A DNA stretch of 64,000 nt from Chloracidobacterium sp. (GTDB lineage: Bacteria > Acidobacteriota > Blastocatellia > Pyrinomonadales > Pyrinomonadaceae): NCBI GenBank assembly GCA_016716305.1, contig JADJWP010000002.1, positions 2,416,501-2,480,500 of the forward strand. Direction: 5' to 3'. The translations under genes were made by a program, and so were the position numbers. How positions within the stretch are numbered: the stretch's first letter is position 1; each line of letters starts with the position of its first letter. This document shows positions 1 to 8,852 of this stretch, one piece after another. The notes beneath the pieces were generated by a model. It did not search any database and was not told the DNA's origin. It saw nothing but the letters and a program-made list of their open reading frames with translations.

Positions 1-1
1 C

Positions 2-2692
2 GTGCTCAAGGCGTTTCGCGAGCAGCGGGCGGGTATTTCGAAGGAAGCGATATACGACCCGGTCAAAGCTCGATCCGCCACCCGCATCCTTCGCGAACTT
101 CTCGCCTCGAAAGGTTATCCGAACGCAAAGGTAAATATCAAAGAAGAAGAGGTTTCGGCGACCTCGATCGCGCTTACATTCGAGGTCGAACAGGGAAACC
201 GCTCGAGGATAATCGACATCGTTTTCGAGGGTAACGAGAAATTCAAGGACGGCGAACTTCGAACGGCATTGCAGCTTGTCAAAGAAACCGGGTTGATATC
301 GCGGTTCAAGGGCCAGGACATACTCGACATGCGCAAGCTGCAGTATGACCTGCAAAAGAACGTGCGTTCTTACATGTTCTCGAAGGGCTATTTTCAGGCC
401 CGGATCGGCGAGCCCGTGGTCGAAGGCCTTGGCGTAAAGCGAACGAGCTTTCTCCCGTTCATCGTTCTCCCGATCCCGATCATTTCGACAAAGGACGATA
501 CGCTAAGGATCGTCGTTCCGGTAACTGAAGGGCGAATTTTCCGTGTCGGTGAGCTCAAGGTCGAAGGAAACTCGATCTTCTCCGAACAGCAGATCCTGAG
601 CTACATCGGCTTGAGGTCGGGCGAGATCGCAGACGGCAAACGTCTTCAGGACGCAGTTTACGAAGATCTGAAAAAGGTCTACGGCGGGCAGGGCTTTGTC
701 AATTACAACGCCGAATTCGAACCCAACTTCAAAGACAATCCGACGAACGCTGCCGAAGGGATCGTCGACATCACGATCACTATCGAGGAAGGCAAGCAGT
801 TTTCGCTTCGGCGGCTGGAATTTACCGGCAACACTTTCACCCGCGATCGGGTGATGCGGCGTGAATTTCTGATCAACGAAGGCGATATTTACAATCAGAA
901 TTACCTCGAAATATCGATCGCCCGGCTAAACCAAACGCAGTATTTCGACCCGATCGATAAGGATCAGGACGTTGAGATAAGGACAGACGAGGAACAGGGC
1001 GACGTTGACCTGATCGTCAAGATCAAGGAAAAAGGAAGGCAGCAGATCTCGTTCAACGGCGGCATTTCGGGCGTCGGCGGTTCGTTTTTCGGCCTCGAAT
1101 ATTCAACGAACAACCTGGCCGGCCGCGGCGAAATATTGTCCTTCAACGTTGGCGCCGGCAACCGTCAGCAGAGCCTTCAGTTCACATATCAGGAACCTTA
1201 CTTTCGAAACCGTCCGATCTCGGTCGGGTTTTCGCTCTTTGCCTCGCGGTACAAGTTTTTTGGCGAAGGCACGTTTCTGACGCAAAACCAGGACATTCTC
1301 AATGACCTGTTCGATCCGCTCGGCCAGGTCCAGACCGACGAAAGCAACCTCTTCACCCAGAGCACGTATGGTGCAACCGTGTTTGCGACCGCACCGCTTT
1401 CCGAGCTGTTCTTCAAAAAGCGAAGGTTCACCCAGTTTTCACGTGTCGGGCTGACCTATCAGTTTTCGACCACTTCGATAGAAGATCCCGAGATCAACGA
1501 ATCAGCCGATCCGGCGGAACGGATCCCGGTCATCTATCGTCAGCCGGGCATCATCACCAGCCGCGTGACCGGCTCATTCGTATATGATACGCGGCAGCCG
1601 GCAGCAAACGGCATCGACACCCTGAGCGGATCGCAGCTTAGCCTTTCGTTCGCATTGGCCGGGCTCGGCGGCGACGTCCGAACATATCAGCCGAACGTTT
1701 CTTATTCGAAGTTCATCCCGGTCCGTAGAAAGAAATCTAAGAACCCTGAGGTGTTTGCTTTCAGGATACAGGCAGGAACCATCGGCGCATTTGCAACGAC
1801 CGATACGATCCGAAATGCCAACTCGATCGCGTTCATCGGCGGCGTACCGGTCTATGAGCGTTATTATCTCGGAAGCGAGAATGACATTCGCGGCTACAAC
1901 TCGCGAGCGATCGGGCCGATAGCCCCGTTCGACACATATGTCACGACCCGCAACATCCAGGTGGCGACGAATAGTTTTGGAACCCCCGTTCCGATCACAG
2001 GCTTTCCGCCGGGATCGCAGATACCGGGCCAACTCGCCTCGATAGGATTGCTTACCGGCCCTGACGGAGCCAATCCCGCACTTTTCACCCGAAATTTCCG
2101 GTTTATCGGCGGCGATACACAGTTGCTTGGGAACTTTGAATACCGCATCCCGCTCTTTGGGCCTGCAACGCTCGCCGCATTTGCCGATATCGGCAGCGTT
2201 TTCAACATCAGGAAGACCGGGACACAAAGGATCGACAGCGAATTTCTGCCTGATGACACTTTTCTCGGGGCGGGCCGGATAACCGCCCTGGGGCTGATAA
2301 ATACTCCGGTCCTTGAAAGCAGTTTCGGCAGCATCCTCTATTACCGCGGCCGCGTGATGACGAAGACCGACTTTATCAACGAGTTTTGCCGGGGCAACAG
2401 GTTCGGCTGCCCGACCTCGCTTTCGCCCGAAGTGCAGCAGCTTTACCTCCGCGGCGAAGCCCAGCAGAACTCGCTCTTGAGGGTCGATGACAGTGCTTTC
2501 AATAAGATCAGTGACTACAGGTCGACCGTTGGCCTCGAACTGAGGGTTCAGGTGCCGATCGTCAATGTTCCGTTTCGTTTGATCTATTATTACAACCCTA
2601 ACGGGAAGTTCGGCGTGACACAGGAAGTTCCCGGTATATTCCTTCCGGGTCAGCGGAGCGGCTTCCGATTTACGGTAGGCAGGACGTTCTAA
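2..2692 (+). CDS. bamA: Outer-membrane protein assembly factor BamA (Omp85), 5' partial
   Basis: BamA inserts beta-barrel proteins into the outer membrane. The reading frame is open at the left edge of the window, so the signal peptide and first POTRA repeat(s) are missing and the GTG at position 2 is not a real start. The visible part has several POTRA-type repeats (about residues 1-70, 66-150, 165-255 and 260-345) with motifs such as VFEGNEKF, KVEGNSIF and LEFTGNTFTRD. A 16-stranded-type barrel follows from about residue 350 (FNGGISGVGGSFFGLEYS), with long predicted loops near residues 640-700. The C-terminus FRFTVGRTF ends in phenylalanine, as expected for a BAM-recognised beta-signal. The next gene encodes an OmpH/Skp chaperone, the classical partner that carries clients to BamA. 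Identification is secure; only the 5' end is uncertain. Confidence 0.95.
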   Translation: MLKAFREQRAGISKEAIYDPVKARSATRILRELLASKGYPNAKVNIKEEEVSATSIALTFEVEQGNRSRIIDIVFEGNEKFKDGELRTALQLVKETGLISRFKGQDILDMRKLQYDLQKNVRSYMFSKGYFQARIGEPVVEGLGVKRTSFLPFIVLPIPIISTKDDTLRIVVPVTEGRIFRVGELKVEGNSIFSEQQILSYIGLRSGEIADGKRLQDAVYEDLKKVYGGQGFVNYNAEFEPNFKDNPTNAAEGIVDITITIEEGKQFSLRRLEFTGNTFTRDRVMRREFLINEGDIYNQNYLEISIARLNQTQYFDPIDKDQDVEIRTDEEQGDVDLIVKIKEKGRQQISFNGGISGVGGSFFGLEYSTNNLAGRGEILSFNVGAGNRQQSLQFTYQEPYFRNRPISVGFSLFASRYKFFGEGTFLTQNQDILNDLFDPLGQVQTDESNLFTQSTYGATVFATAPLSELFFKKRRFTQFSRVGLTYQFSTTSIEDPEINESADPAERIPVIYRQPGIITSRVTGSFVYDTRQPAANGIDTLSGSQLSLSFALAGLGGDVRTYQPNVSYSKFIPVRRKKSKNPEVFAFRIQAGTIGAFATTDTIRNANSIAFIGGVPVYERYYLGSENDIRGYNSRAIGPIAPFDTYVTTRNIQVATNSFGTPVPITGFPPGSQIPGQLASIGLLTGPDGANPALFTRNFRFIGGDTQLLGNFEYRIPLFGPATLAAFADIGSVFNIRKTGTQRIDSEFLPDDTFLGAGRITALGLINTPVLESSFGSILYYRGRVMTKTDFINEFCRGNRFGCPTSLSPEVQQLYLRGEAQQNSLLRVDDSAFNKISDYRSTVGLELRVQVPIVNVPFRLIYYYNPNGKFGVTQEVPGIFLPGQRSGFRFTVGRTF

Positions 2693-2719
2693 AGGTCGCT
2701 TTCGGCGGCAGCATGAAAA

Positions 2720-2748
2720 TTGACAAGAATTGCGGATTGAAATAATAT
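2720..2748 (+). promoter_or_regulatory. Sigma-70-type promoter for ompH
   Basis: TTGACA at 2720-2725, a 17-nt spacer and TAATAT at 2743-2748. The match is close to consensus with ideal spacing. It lies in the 176-nt gap after bamA, about 120 nt ahead of the ompH start, implying a long 5' leader. It probably lets the chaperone and lipid A genes be transcribed independently of bamA. Confidence 0.7.
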
Positions 2749-2868
2749 TGTCGTTCTTTTGCCTGGAAGAATACCCACAGGCAACATTTTCAATGCAAAA
2801 GGTTTCAAAGTAGTTACCGAAATAACATCTCAGGTATTGGCAGGCAATTTTAAGGAGTTTTACAGATA

Positions 2869-3465
2869 ATGAAAAGATTTAGTTTCTTGGGCATCAGTTT
2901 GGTTCTTGCGGCGGTGTTCGCGTTCTCGGCTTCGGCCCAGACAACGGCCGCACCGGCTAAGATCGGTTGGATCGACACCGGTGCATTTGCCAACGAAAAA
3001 GAAGGAATCAAGCGATTTACGAATGCAATGACCGCGCTCGGTAACGAAGCCAGGCCGAAAGAGCAGGAGCTGATCGGAATCCAGACCCGCGTCAACACGA
3101 TCGCCGAAGAGCTGAGAAAACTCAGCGGACAGCCTGCAAATATCCCTGTCGATCAGAATGCCGTCCGGTCAAAACAGGACGAAGGAGCCCGACTTCAACG
3201 CGAATTCGAATTCAAAAAGAAAGAATACGATGCGTTCATCGAGAAACGCAGCGGCGAGGTCCTTGGGCCGATCAACCAGGATATCGGTAAGGCGATCGGC
3301 GAATTTGCCAAGCAGAAGGGTTATGTCGTTGTATTCGACATCGACAAGCTCGCACAGGCAGGAGCGATCTTGATGCTCGATCCGGCGGCCGACATCACAA
3401 AGGAATTCATTACTTTCTACAATGCCCGGCCGGCAGGCGCAGCTACCGCAGCCGCACCTCGCTAG
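2869..3465 (+). CDS. OmpH/Skp-family periplasmic chaperone
   Basis: Skp-type holdase that binds unfolded outer-membrane proteins in the periplasm and passes them to BamA. The first 23 residues form a signal peptide (basic MKR, hydrophobic core, cleavage near SASA-Q). A short beta segment with KIGWIDTGAF follows, then a long charged region (about residues 50-140, rich in E/K/Q/R) fitting the coiled-coil tentacles, and a closing segment with YVVVFDID that matches the family core. At 198 residues it is longer than E. coli Skp (about 160) because of an Ala/Pro-rich tail. An AAGGAG at 2852-2857 precedes the ATG. Its position directly after bamA is the canonical one. In many Gram-negatives lpxD comes next; here it is absent. 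Confidence 0.88.
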   Translation: MKRFSFLGISLVLAAVFAFSASAQTTAAPAKIGWIDTGAFANEKEGIKRFTNAMTALGNEARPKEQELIGIQTRVNTIAEELRKLSGQPANIPVDQNAVRSKQDEGARLQREFEFKKKEYDAFIEKRSGEVLGPINQDIGKAIGEFAKQKGYVVVFDIDKLAQAGAILMLDPAADITKEFITFYNARPAGAATAAAPR

Positions 3466-3492
3466 TTTCGACATCAACAGGTTTTTAGTATA

Positions 3493-3532
3493 GTCAGTGG
3501 TCAGTTGAGGTTTACTTCTACTGGCCTCTGAC
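3493..3532. repeat. Imperfect 18-bp inverted repeat between ompH and fabZ
   Basis: Arms 3493-3510 and 3515-3532 pair over 18 positions with two mismatches and two G-U pairs around a TTTA loop. The sequence contains GTCAGTGGTCAG, a short tandem-like motif. A T-rich stretch with TTTTATGATTTTT follows, so it could be a terminator or attenuator for ompH. It could equally be a member of a dispersed intergenic palindrome family. The sequence alone does not decide. Confidence 0.5.
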
Positions 3533-3556
3533 TTTTATGATTTTTAGGCTCTGACG

Positions 3557-3997
3557 ATGACAATTTACGATTCGATCGCGATACAGGCGATACTTCCTCA
3601 CCGCCATCCGTTTCTTCTGGTTGACAAGATCATCGAACTCGAGCCGCGCGTACGCATCGTCGGCGTCAAGCAAGTGACGATCAACGAACCGTTCTTTGCC
3701 GGACACTTTCCCGAAGCTCCGGTCATGCCAGGCGTCCTGCAGATCGAAGCACTCGCGCAGGTCGGAGCCATACTCGCTTTGCGTGAGATGGACGATCGCG
3801 AATCGAAGATCCCGTTCTTTAGCGGCATCGAAGACGCAAAGTTTCGCAGGCCCGTCGTTCCCGGCGACACTCTGATCCTCGAGGTGACCGCACTCCGTAT
3901 CGGCTCGAAAGTGCAAAAGATGCGCGGTGTCGCGACCGTCGATGGCAATGTAACGGCCGAAGCTGTGATAGTAAGCGTGATCGCCGACCGCAAGTAA
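3557..3997 (+). CDS. fabZ: 3-hydroxyacyl-[acyl-carrier-protein] dehydratase FabZ
   Basis: FabZ dehydrates beta-hydroxyacyl-ACP in type II fatty-acid synthesis and competes with LpxA for hydroxyacyl-ACP, which explains why the two are often neighbours. The 146-residue hotdog-fold protein has the family signatures LPHRHPFLLVDKI near the N-terminus and GHFPEAPVMPG, with the catalytic histidine in GHFP and the catalytic glutamate in QIEALAQ. Length and motif order are standard. The Shine-Dalgarno sequence is weak, but the ATG matches family N-termini. The downstream gene's ribosome-binding site overlaps the fabZ stop, so they are almost certainly co-transcribed. Confidence 0.95.
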   Translation: MTIYDSIAIQAILPHRHPFLLVDKIIELEPRVRIVGVKQVTINEPFFAGHFPEAPVMPGVLQIEALAQVGAILALREMDDRESKIPFFSGIEDAKFRRPVVPGDTLILEVTALRIGSKVQKMRGVATVDGNVTAEAVIVSVIADRK

Positions 3998-4010
3998 AAG
4001 GAGAATGTAC

Positions 4011-4325
4011 ATGCAGGATATTCGTCTCAGTTACGAGGAGCTCGGGTCATACCTGATCGCGTTCAATATTTTGCTCGGGCTCCTGTTCGGCTTTTTCCCG
4101 CTGCTGGCAGGCCTCAAACTGCACAATCGAAAGTACGGGGTCTTTGGCTTGCTTTGCGCCGTATTTGGCGGAGCGGTCGCCGGATTGTTCCTGGCATTTC
4201 CGGCCGCGGCTTTGTTCACTTGGCTGATATTCAGGAGCGTAAATGAAAAGTATGCGGCTGTCGCCGGATCGGACGGCGATGTATCCGCAGACGCTCAAGT
4301 CACCGAAGTATCGGGCCAACATTGA
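4011..4325 (+). CDS. Small membrane protein between fabZ and lpxA, unknown function
   Basis: Not recognised. The protein is 104 residues. Two hydrophobic segments (about residues 15-37 and 45-75, with LLGLLFGFFPLLAGL and LFLAFPAAALFTWLIF) suggest two or three membrane passes, followed by a short polar tail. A start at 4011 is preferred over the in-frame ATG at 4005, because AAGGAG (3998-4003) lies 7 nt before 4011 but only 1 nt before 4005. The stop TGA overlaps the lpxA ATG by one base, so it is translationally coupled inside the lipid A/fatty acid cluster. Context suggests an envelope role, but no domain supports a specific function. Confidence 0.75.
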   Translation: MQDIRLSYEELGSYLIAFNILLGLLFGFFPLLAGLKLHNRKYGVFGLLCAVFGGAVAGLFLAFPAAALFTWLIFRSVNEKYAAVAGSDGDVSADAQVTEVSGQH

Positions 4326-5104
4326 TGTCGACCTTCATTCACGATACCGCGATAGTCGCTGACGGGGCCGTCCTCGGAACCGGCTGCTACATTGGCCCTT
4401 TTTCGACAGTTGGGGCCGAGGTCTCGCTTGGCGACGGTGTCAGGCTCGATTCTCACGTCGTGATCGACGGCAAGACCACCGTCGGCGATGAAACCCATAT
4501 CTTTCCGTTCGTGTCGATCGGATTGGCTCCACAGGACCTGAAATATGGAGGCGAACCGACCGCAACATCGATAGGTAAACGAAACCATATTCGCGAATTC
4601 GTGACGATCCATCGCGGAACTGCGGGCGGCGGCGGATTGACGCAGATCGGGGACGATAATCTCTTTATGGCGCAGGCCCATGTTGCACACGACTGCCAGA
4701 TAGGGAACGAGGTGATCATGGCAAACGCTGCGACACTCGCCGGCCATGTCGAGATCGCCGACCGTGCAAATGTCGGGGCTTATTCCGGCGTTCACCAATT
4801 TTGCCGTATCGGGCTTGAGGCGTTCGTCGGGGGTTATTCGGTCGTCGTCAAGGACGCCCCGCCTTTTGCGACCATTCAGGGCAACCATGCAAAGTGCTAC
4901 GGGCTGAACCGCGTAGGGATGAAGCGGCGGGGATATCCGCGTTCAACGATCGAGAAACTGAATCACGCCTACCATTTGCTCCTGACCGCAAAACTGAATA
5001 CCACACAGGCCTTGGAACGCATTCGGCAGGAGATCACCGATTGCCCTGAGGTCGATCTACTTGTGAATTTCATCGAGACCTCAAAGCGCGGCGTCGTTAA
5101 ATGA
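4325..5104 (+). CDS. lpxA: Acyl-ACP--UDP-N-acetylglucosamine O-acyltransferase LpxA
   Basis: LpxA transfers a hydroxyacyl chain from ACP to UDP-GlcNAc, the first step of lipid A synthesis in the cytoplasm. The 259-residue product shows the left-handed beta-helix pattern of hexapeptide repeats (for example GTGCYIGPFSTVGAEVSLGD) and the catalytic histidine in HVAHDCQIGNEV. The helical C-terminal domain begins around residue 190 (LNRVGMKRRGYP, followed by an alpha-helical region). ATG 4325 overlaps the preceding stop (TGATG); an in-frame TTG at 4322 is less likely. Its 3' end overlaps the convergent hisIE gene by 24 nt. Confidence 0.96.
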   Translation: MSTFIHDTAIVADGAVLGTGCYIGPFSTVGAEVSLGDGVRLDSHVVIDGKTTVGDETHIFPFVSIGLAPQDLKYGGEPTATSIGKRNHIREFVTIHRGTAGGGGLTQIGDDNLFMAQAHVAHDCQIGNEVIMANAATLAGHVEIADRANVGAYSGVHQFCRIGLEAFVGGYSVVVKDAPPFATIQGNHAKCYGLNRVGMKRRGYPRSTIEKLNHAYHLLLTAKLNTTQALERIRQEITDCPEVDLLVNFIETSKRGVVK

Positions 5105-5710
5105 TCGTTTTTGCCGGGCGGCAAGTACGCCAATGACCTCATCGAGCGTCACACCTTTCTCATCGAGCAACAAAAGATAATGGAACAAAAGGTCGGCAGC
5201 CTCTGACCTGAACGCCTCGAGGTCTTCGTCCTTTGCGGCGATGACAAGCTCGACAGCCTCCTCGCCGACCTTTTGAGCGACGGCATTCAGGCCCTTTCCG
5301 AACAATGCGGCAACGTATGAATCAGGGTCGGCGCTGAGACGACGGTTTGCTATCACGTCCGCGAGAGTCTTGAGGAAACCGAGCGATCCGGCCCGCTCGT
5401 CACCCGTCTCGCCAAAGCACGTCCCTTGTCCCGTATGGCAGACCGGACCCAAAGGCCGTGCCTTTATCAGGAGCGTGTCATTGTCGCAATCAGAGTGAAG
5501 CGATTCGAGTTCGAGAAAATTCCCGCTGGTCTCGCCTTTGGTCCAAAGCCGATTACGCGAACGCGAAAAGAAGGTCACCCGGCGGGTCTCGATCGTTCTC
5601 TCAACGGCCTCTTCGTTCATAAAGCCGAGCATCAACACGTTTCCCGAGATCGGGTCCTGAACGATGGCAGGCACAAGCCCGTCCCTGTATTTTCCAAATT
5701 CGAGTTTCAT
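5081..5710 (-). CDS. hisI: Bifunctional phosphoribosyl-AMP cyclohydrolase / phosphoribosyl-ATP diphosphatase HisIE
   Basis: Carries steps 2 and 3 of histidine biosynthesis in one 209-residue polypeptide. The N-terminal HisI half (about residues 1-115) contains the metal- and zinc-binding elements SDCDNDTLL and CHTGQGTCF. The C-terminal HisE half (about 120-209) contains [15 protein letters not shown], typical of the MazG-like pyrophosphatase fold. It is the last gene of the his operon and its ATG overlaps the hisF stop by 4 nt (ATGA). The 3' end runs 24 nt into convergent lpxA, and no terminator hairpin is visible there. Confidence 0.96.
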   Translation of the reverse strand: MKLEFGKYRDGLVPAIVQDPISGNVLMLGFMNEEAVERTIETRRVTFFSRSRNRLWTKGETSGNFLELESLHSDCDNDTLLIKARPLGPVCHTGQGTCFGETGDERAGSLGFLKTLADVIANRRLSADPDSYVAALFGKGLNAVAQKVGEEAVELVIAAKDEDLEAFRSEAADLLFHYLLLLDEKGVTLDEVIGVLAARQKRSFNDAAL

Positions 5711-6462
5711 ATTCTAACCTCGATCCCACGCATACGCAGGAACGATTTGAGTTCTGGTACGCCGATCTCGCCAAAGTGAAAAACGCTCGCCGCAAGGGCC
5801 GCATCGGCACGTCCGCTGATGAGAACGTCGGCAAAATCATCCATCTTTCCTGCCCCGCCGGATGCGATCACCGGGACCGCTACCTTTGTTGAGACCTCAC
5901 GCGTCAAAGCGGTCTCAAAACCTGACTTCGTTCCATCGGCGTTCATTGATGTAAGGAGGATCTCGCCGGCGCCGAGTTCCGCGCCTTTCATTGCAAACTC
6001 TACGGGGTCGATCTCGGTCGCTTCCCGGCCTCCATTCAAAAAAACACGCCAACCGGCCGGGGTCGCCTTAGCGTCGATCGCGAGGACGACACACTGCGAC
6101 CCAAAATGACGGGCTGCCTCGGCGATCAGCTGCGGATCGCGAACCGCGGCGGTGTTTATCGAGATCTTGTCGGCACCGGCGTCGAGCAGGGCACCGATAT
6201 CCCCAACGTCCGATATCCCGCCACCGACCGTGAACGGGATATTGATCTCTGAGCCGAGGCGGCGAACGAGGTCGACGAGCGTCTTGCGTTTCTCGTTCGT
6301 CGCGGTTATGTCCAGGAACACAAGCTCGTCCGCTCCGCTGCGGCTGTAGATGCCCGCAAGTTCGACGGGGTCGCCTGCGTCGCGGAGGCCGACAAAATTG
6401 GTCCCTTTTACCGTTCGGTTATCACGAACGTCGAGACACGGGATGATCCGTTTAGCCAACAT
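5707..6462 (-). CDS. hisF: Imidazole glycerol phosphate synthase cyclase subunit HisF
   Basis: TIM-barrel cyclase that combines PRFAR with ammonia delivered by HisH to make imidazole glycerol phosphate and AICAR. The 251-residue protein starts [14 protein letters not shown], containing the conserved catalytic aspartate of the family. It has the phosphate-binding [10 protein letters not shown] and the second half-barrel signatures [11 protein letters not shown] and [13 protein letters not shown]. Its start overlaps the end of hisA by 11 nt and its stop overlaps hisIE by 4 nt, so it sits in the translationally coupled block. Confidence 0.97.
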   Translation of the reverse strand: MLAKRIIPCLDVRDNRTVKGTNFVGLRDAGDPVELAGIYSRSGADELVFLDITATNEKRKTLVDLVRRLGSEINIPFTVGGGISDVGDIGALLDAGADKISINTAAVRDPQLIAEAARHFGSQCVVLAIDAKATPAGWRVFLNGGREATEIDPVEFAMKGAELGAGEILLTSMNADGTKSGFETALTREVSTKVAVPVIASGGAGKMDDFADVLISGRADAALAASVFHFGEIGVPELKSFLRMRGIEVRI

Positions 6463-7174
6463 ATGCCGTTAATTCCTCGAGGCTGATTCGGCCTTCGTAG
6501 AGAGCCTTGCCGACTATTACACCGCTGCAGCCTGTCTCGTCGAGTTCGAAGATGTCTGCCATCGAGGCGACGCCGCCGCTCGCGATAAGTTCGAGTCCGG
6601 GAAGCGCCGCGACTATCTCGCGGTAGATCCCGATCCCGGTGCCGGCGAGCCCGCCATCTTTTGAGATATCGGTAACGAACGCCCGATCGATCCCTTTCTC
6701 CATCCACTTTTCGAGAAACGGGACAACGGCCAGATCTGTTCGGGTCTGCCAACCGTCGATCGACACATTTCCGTCGCGTACATCCGCCCCGAGCAATATC
6801 CGGTCGGCACCGTATTGGCCGATCCATCGGTCAAGGCTCTCGGCCGACCGAACTGCAACGCTGCCGATACTCGCGATCGAGGCTCCGGCATCAAAGACCG
6901 CAGCGATGTCGTCGTCAGTCTTTATACCTCCGCCGAAATCGATCGTGAGGCCGGTTCCCGCAGAAATTTCCCTTAGAACCTGAAGATTGACCGGGCGGCC
7001 CGACCGCGCACCATCGAGATCGACAATATGAAGGCGCTCAAGGCCCGCGTCCTCGAAGCGTCTGGCGGTTTCGACCGGGCTCTGGTCGTAGGCCCTGACC
7101 GAACCGAAATCACCCTCGGTCAAGCGAACACATCTGCCGCCGATAAGATCGATCGCCGGTATTATCTGGATCAT
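6452..7174 (-). CDS. hisA: Phosphoribosylformimino-5-aminoimidazole carboxamide ribotide isomerase HisA
   Basis: HisA performs the Amadori isomerisation of ProFAR to PRFAR and is a TIM-barrel paralogue of HisF. The 240-residue protein begins [18 protein letters not shown], with the first catalytic aspartate, and contains [11 protein letters not shown] and [14 protein letters not shown], with the second catalytic aspartate. The reading frame stays open upstream, but homology begins at this ATG, which overlaps the hisH stop as ATGA. Translational coupling to HisH is therefore likely. Confidence 0.97.
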   Translation of the reverse strand: MIQIIPAIDLIGGRCVRLTEGDFGSVRAYDQSPVETARRFEDAGLERLHIVDLDGARSGRPVNLQVLREISAGTGLTIDFGGGIKTDDDIAAVFDAGASIASIGSVAVRSAESLDRWIGQYGADRILLGADVRDGNVSIDGWQTRTDLAVVPFLEKWMEKGIDRAFVTDISKDGGLAGTGIGIYREIVAALPGLELIASGGVASMADIFELDETGCSGVIVGKALYEGRISLEELTAYVG

Positions 7175-7755
7175 AAGCTTAAAAAGTTGTCCAGGATCAG
7201 CTCTCCGGCTGATCCGGACTTCTCGGGATGAAACTGCACGGCGTGGAAATTCGCATAGGTCAGCCCGGCACAAAAGCCTATGCCGTAGTCGCAGCTCGCC
7301 GTGGCCCATGGGTTTTGCTCGACGTAAAAGCCGTGTACAAAATAGAGATAAGTATTCGGTTCGACAGCGCGGAAAAGCGGTCCGCGCAGATCGGTGATCG
7401 AGTTCCAGCCGACGTGCGGGACCTTCAGGCCGTTCTTCGGAAACCGGCGGACTCGCAAGGGCAGAATGCCGAGGCACGATGTCTCATTTTCATCCGAGCT
7501 TTCACACAACAACTGCATCCCGAGACAGATGCCGAGTACCGGCTGGCCAAGAGACCGGATAACGTTGTCCAGGCCATGTTCCTGCAGATAGTTCATCGCG
7601 GTCGACGCCTCGCCGACGCCCGGAAAGATGACCCGATCGGCCGAGGCCAACATTTCGGCATCGTCCGTAATGATCGGCTCGGCCCCGAGACGGCGGAGCG
7701 AGTTTGCAACGGATGCCGTATTGCCGGCGTTGTATTTGACGATCGCGACCCTCAC
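7171..7755 (-). CDS. hisH: Imidazole glycerol phosphate synthase glutamine amidotransferase subunit HisH
   Basis: Class I glutaminase that feeds ammonia to HisF. The 194-residue protein contains [19 protein letters not shown] and the nucleophile elbow GICLGMQLL with the catalytic cysteine. The C-terminal VQFHPEKSG supplies the catalytic His-Glu pair. It begins with GTG, and the GTGA overlap with the hisB stop implies coupled translation. HisA separates hisH from hisF, which is the enterobacterial order. Confidence 0.96.
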   Translation of the reverse strand: MRVAIVKYNAGNTASVANSLRRLGAEPIITDDAEMLASADRVIFPGVGEASTAMNYLQEHGLDNVIRSLGQPVLGICLGMQLLCESSDENETSCLGILPLRVRRFPKNGLKVPHVGWNSITDLRGPLFRAVEPNTYLYFVHGFYVEQNPWATASCDYGIGFCAGLTYANFHAVQFHPEKSGSAGELILDNFLSL

Positions 7756-8852
7756 AAGACCCCTTTCGTTGTCGGCAACGACGTTCCTTCACGACGGACC
7801 GCCATTCGTATCGCTTTTGCGAACGCCTTGAAGATCGATTCGATCTTGTGGTGTTCGATAGTACCTTCGGCCCGGATATTCAAATTACAGCGAGCGCCGT
7901 CAGAGAATGATTTGAAGAAATGAAAGAACATCTCGGTCGGCATCTCGCCGATCTTCTCGCGTTTGAATTCGGCGTTCCATTCGGTCCAGCTCCGGCCGCC
8001 GAAATCAATGGCGACCTGGGCGAGACAATCGTCCATCGGGAGACAAAATCCGTAGCGTTCGATACCGCGTTTGTCGCCAAGGGCCTTTGCGAAGGCCTCG
8101 CCGAGTGTGATCGCGACGTCCTCGATGGTGTGATGCTCGTCAACATGGAGATCGCCATTTGCGGTGATATCGAGATCGATACGGCCGTGTTTGGCGATCT
8201 GTTCTAGCATGTGATCGAAAAAGGCGATCCCGGTAGCGATCTGCGACCGGCCGGTCCCGTCGAGGTCGATCCCGACCGTCACGCTCGTTTCCATCGTAGA
8301 TCTGGTCTGAATGGCCCGGCGAGCCGGAGCTTTCAGGAGATCGTATATTTCAACCCAGCTGTCGACGCTGAAAACGCCCTCGCTTCGGCCCTTCAGGTCA
8401 AAGTTGGGGTTCCTGATAAATATGGCCTTTGCGCCGAGATTCTCTGCAAGTTCGACGTCGGTGGGCCGGTCGCCGATGACGTAGGAATTTGCAAGGTCAA
8501 AGCTGCCGTCGAGATATTTGGTCAGCATGTCGGTCCCGGGCTTGCGGGTCGGAGCATTTTCGTGGGGAAGGGTCCGATCGACAAATACGTCGGCAAAAAC
8601 GATGCCTTCACCTGCGAGCGTTTCGAGCAGAAAGTTCTGTGCGGGCCAAAATGCGGATTCGGGAAAGCTCTCTGTGCCCATGCCGTCCTGGTTCGTGACC
8701 ATTACTAGAACAAAGTCGGTCTCATTTGCGATGCGGCTCAACGCACTGATCGCTCCGGGAATGAACCTGAGTTTATCGAGCACATCGACCTGAAAGTCGT
8801 GCGGCTCGCGAATCAGCGTTCCGTCGCGATCGATGAATAAAACACGTTTCAT
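7752..8852 (-). CDS. hisB: Bifunctional histidinol-phosphatase / imidazoleglycerol-phosphate dehydratase HisB
   Basis: Two enzymes in one chain of 366 residues. Residues 1 to about 165 are a HAD-superfamily phosphatase with the nucleophile motif FIDRDGTL, the T of motif II in VMVTNQDG, and [15 protein letters not shown] as motif IV. Residues from about 172 on are imidazoleglycerol-phosphate dehydratase, with the two metal-binding motifs [10 protein letters not shown] and EHHKIES and the phosphate-binding FFDHMLEQ. This is the E. coli-type fusion; most bacteria have a monofunctional HisB plus a separate phosphatase. The ATG at 8852 is where the HAD homology starts and it overlaps the hisC stop by 4 nt. 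Sequence upstream in this frame belongs to hisC. Confidence 0.96.
   Translation of the reverse strand: MKRVLFIDRDGTLIREPHDFQVDVLDKLRFIPGAISALSRIANETDFVLVMVTNQDGMGTESFPESAFWPAQNFLLETLAGEGIVFADVFVDRTLPHENAPTRKPGTDMLTKYLDGSFDLANSYVIGDRPTDVELAENLGAKAIFIRNPNFDLKGRSEGVFSVDSWVEIYDLLKAPARRAIQTRSTMETSVTVGIDLDGTGRSQIATGIAFFDHMLEQIAKHGRIDLDITANGDLHVDEHHTIEDVAITLGEAFAKALGDKRGIERYGFCLPMDDCLAQVAIDFGGRSWTEWNAEFKREKIGEMPTEMFFHFFKSFSDGARCNLNIRAEGTIEHHKIESIFKAFAKAIRMAVRREGTSLPTTKGVL

Noticed and set aside
1574..2334. Antisense frames in bamA (up to 217 codons)
   Set aside because: They overlap the conserved BamA barrel and lack any domain or ribosome-binding site.
7175..7477. N-terminal extension of HisA by about 100 residues
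   Set aside because: It lies entirely within hisH in another frame, and the true HisA N-terminus [10 protein letters not shown] is at 7174.
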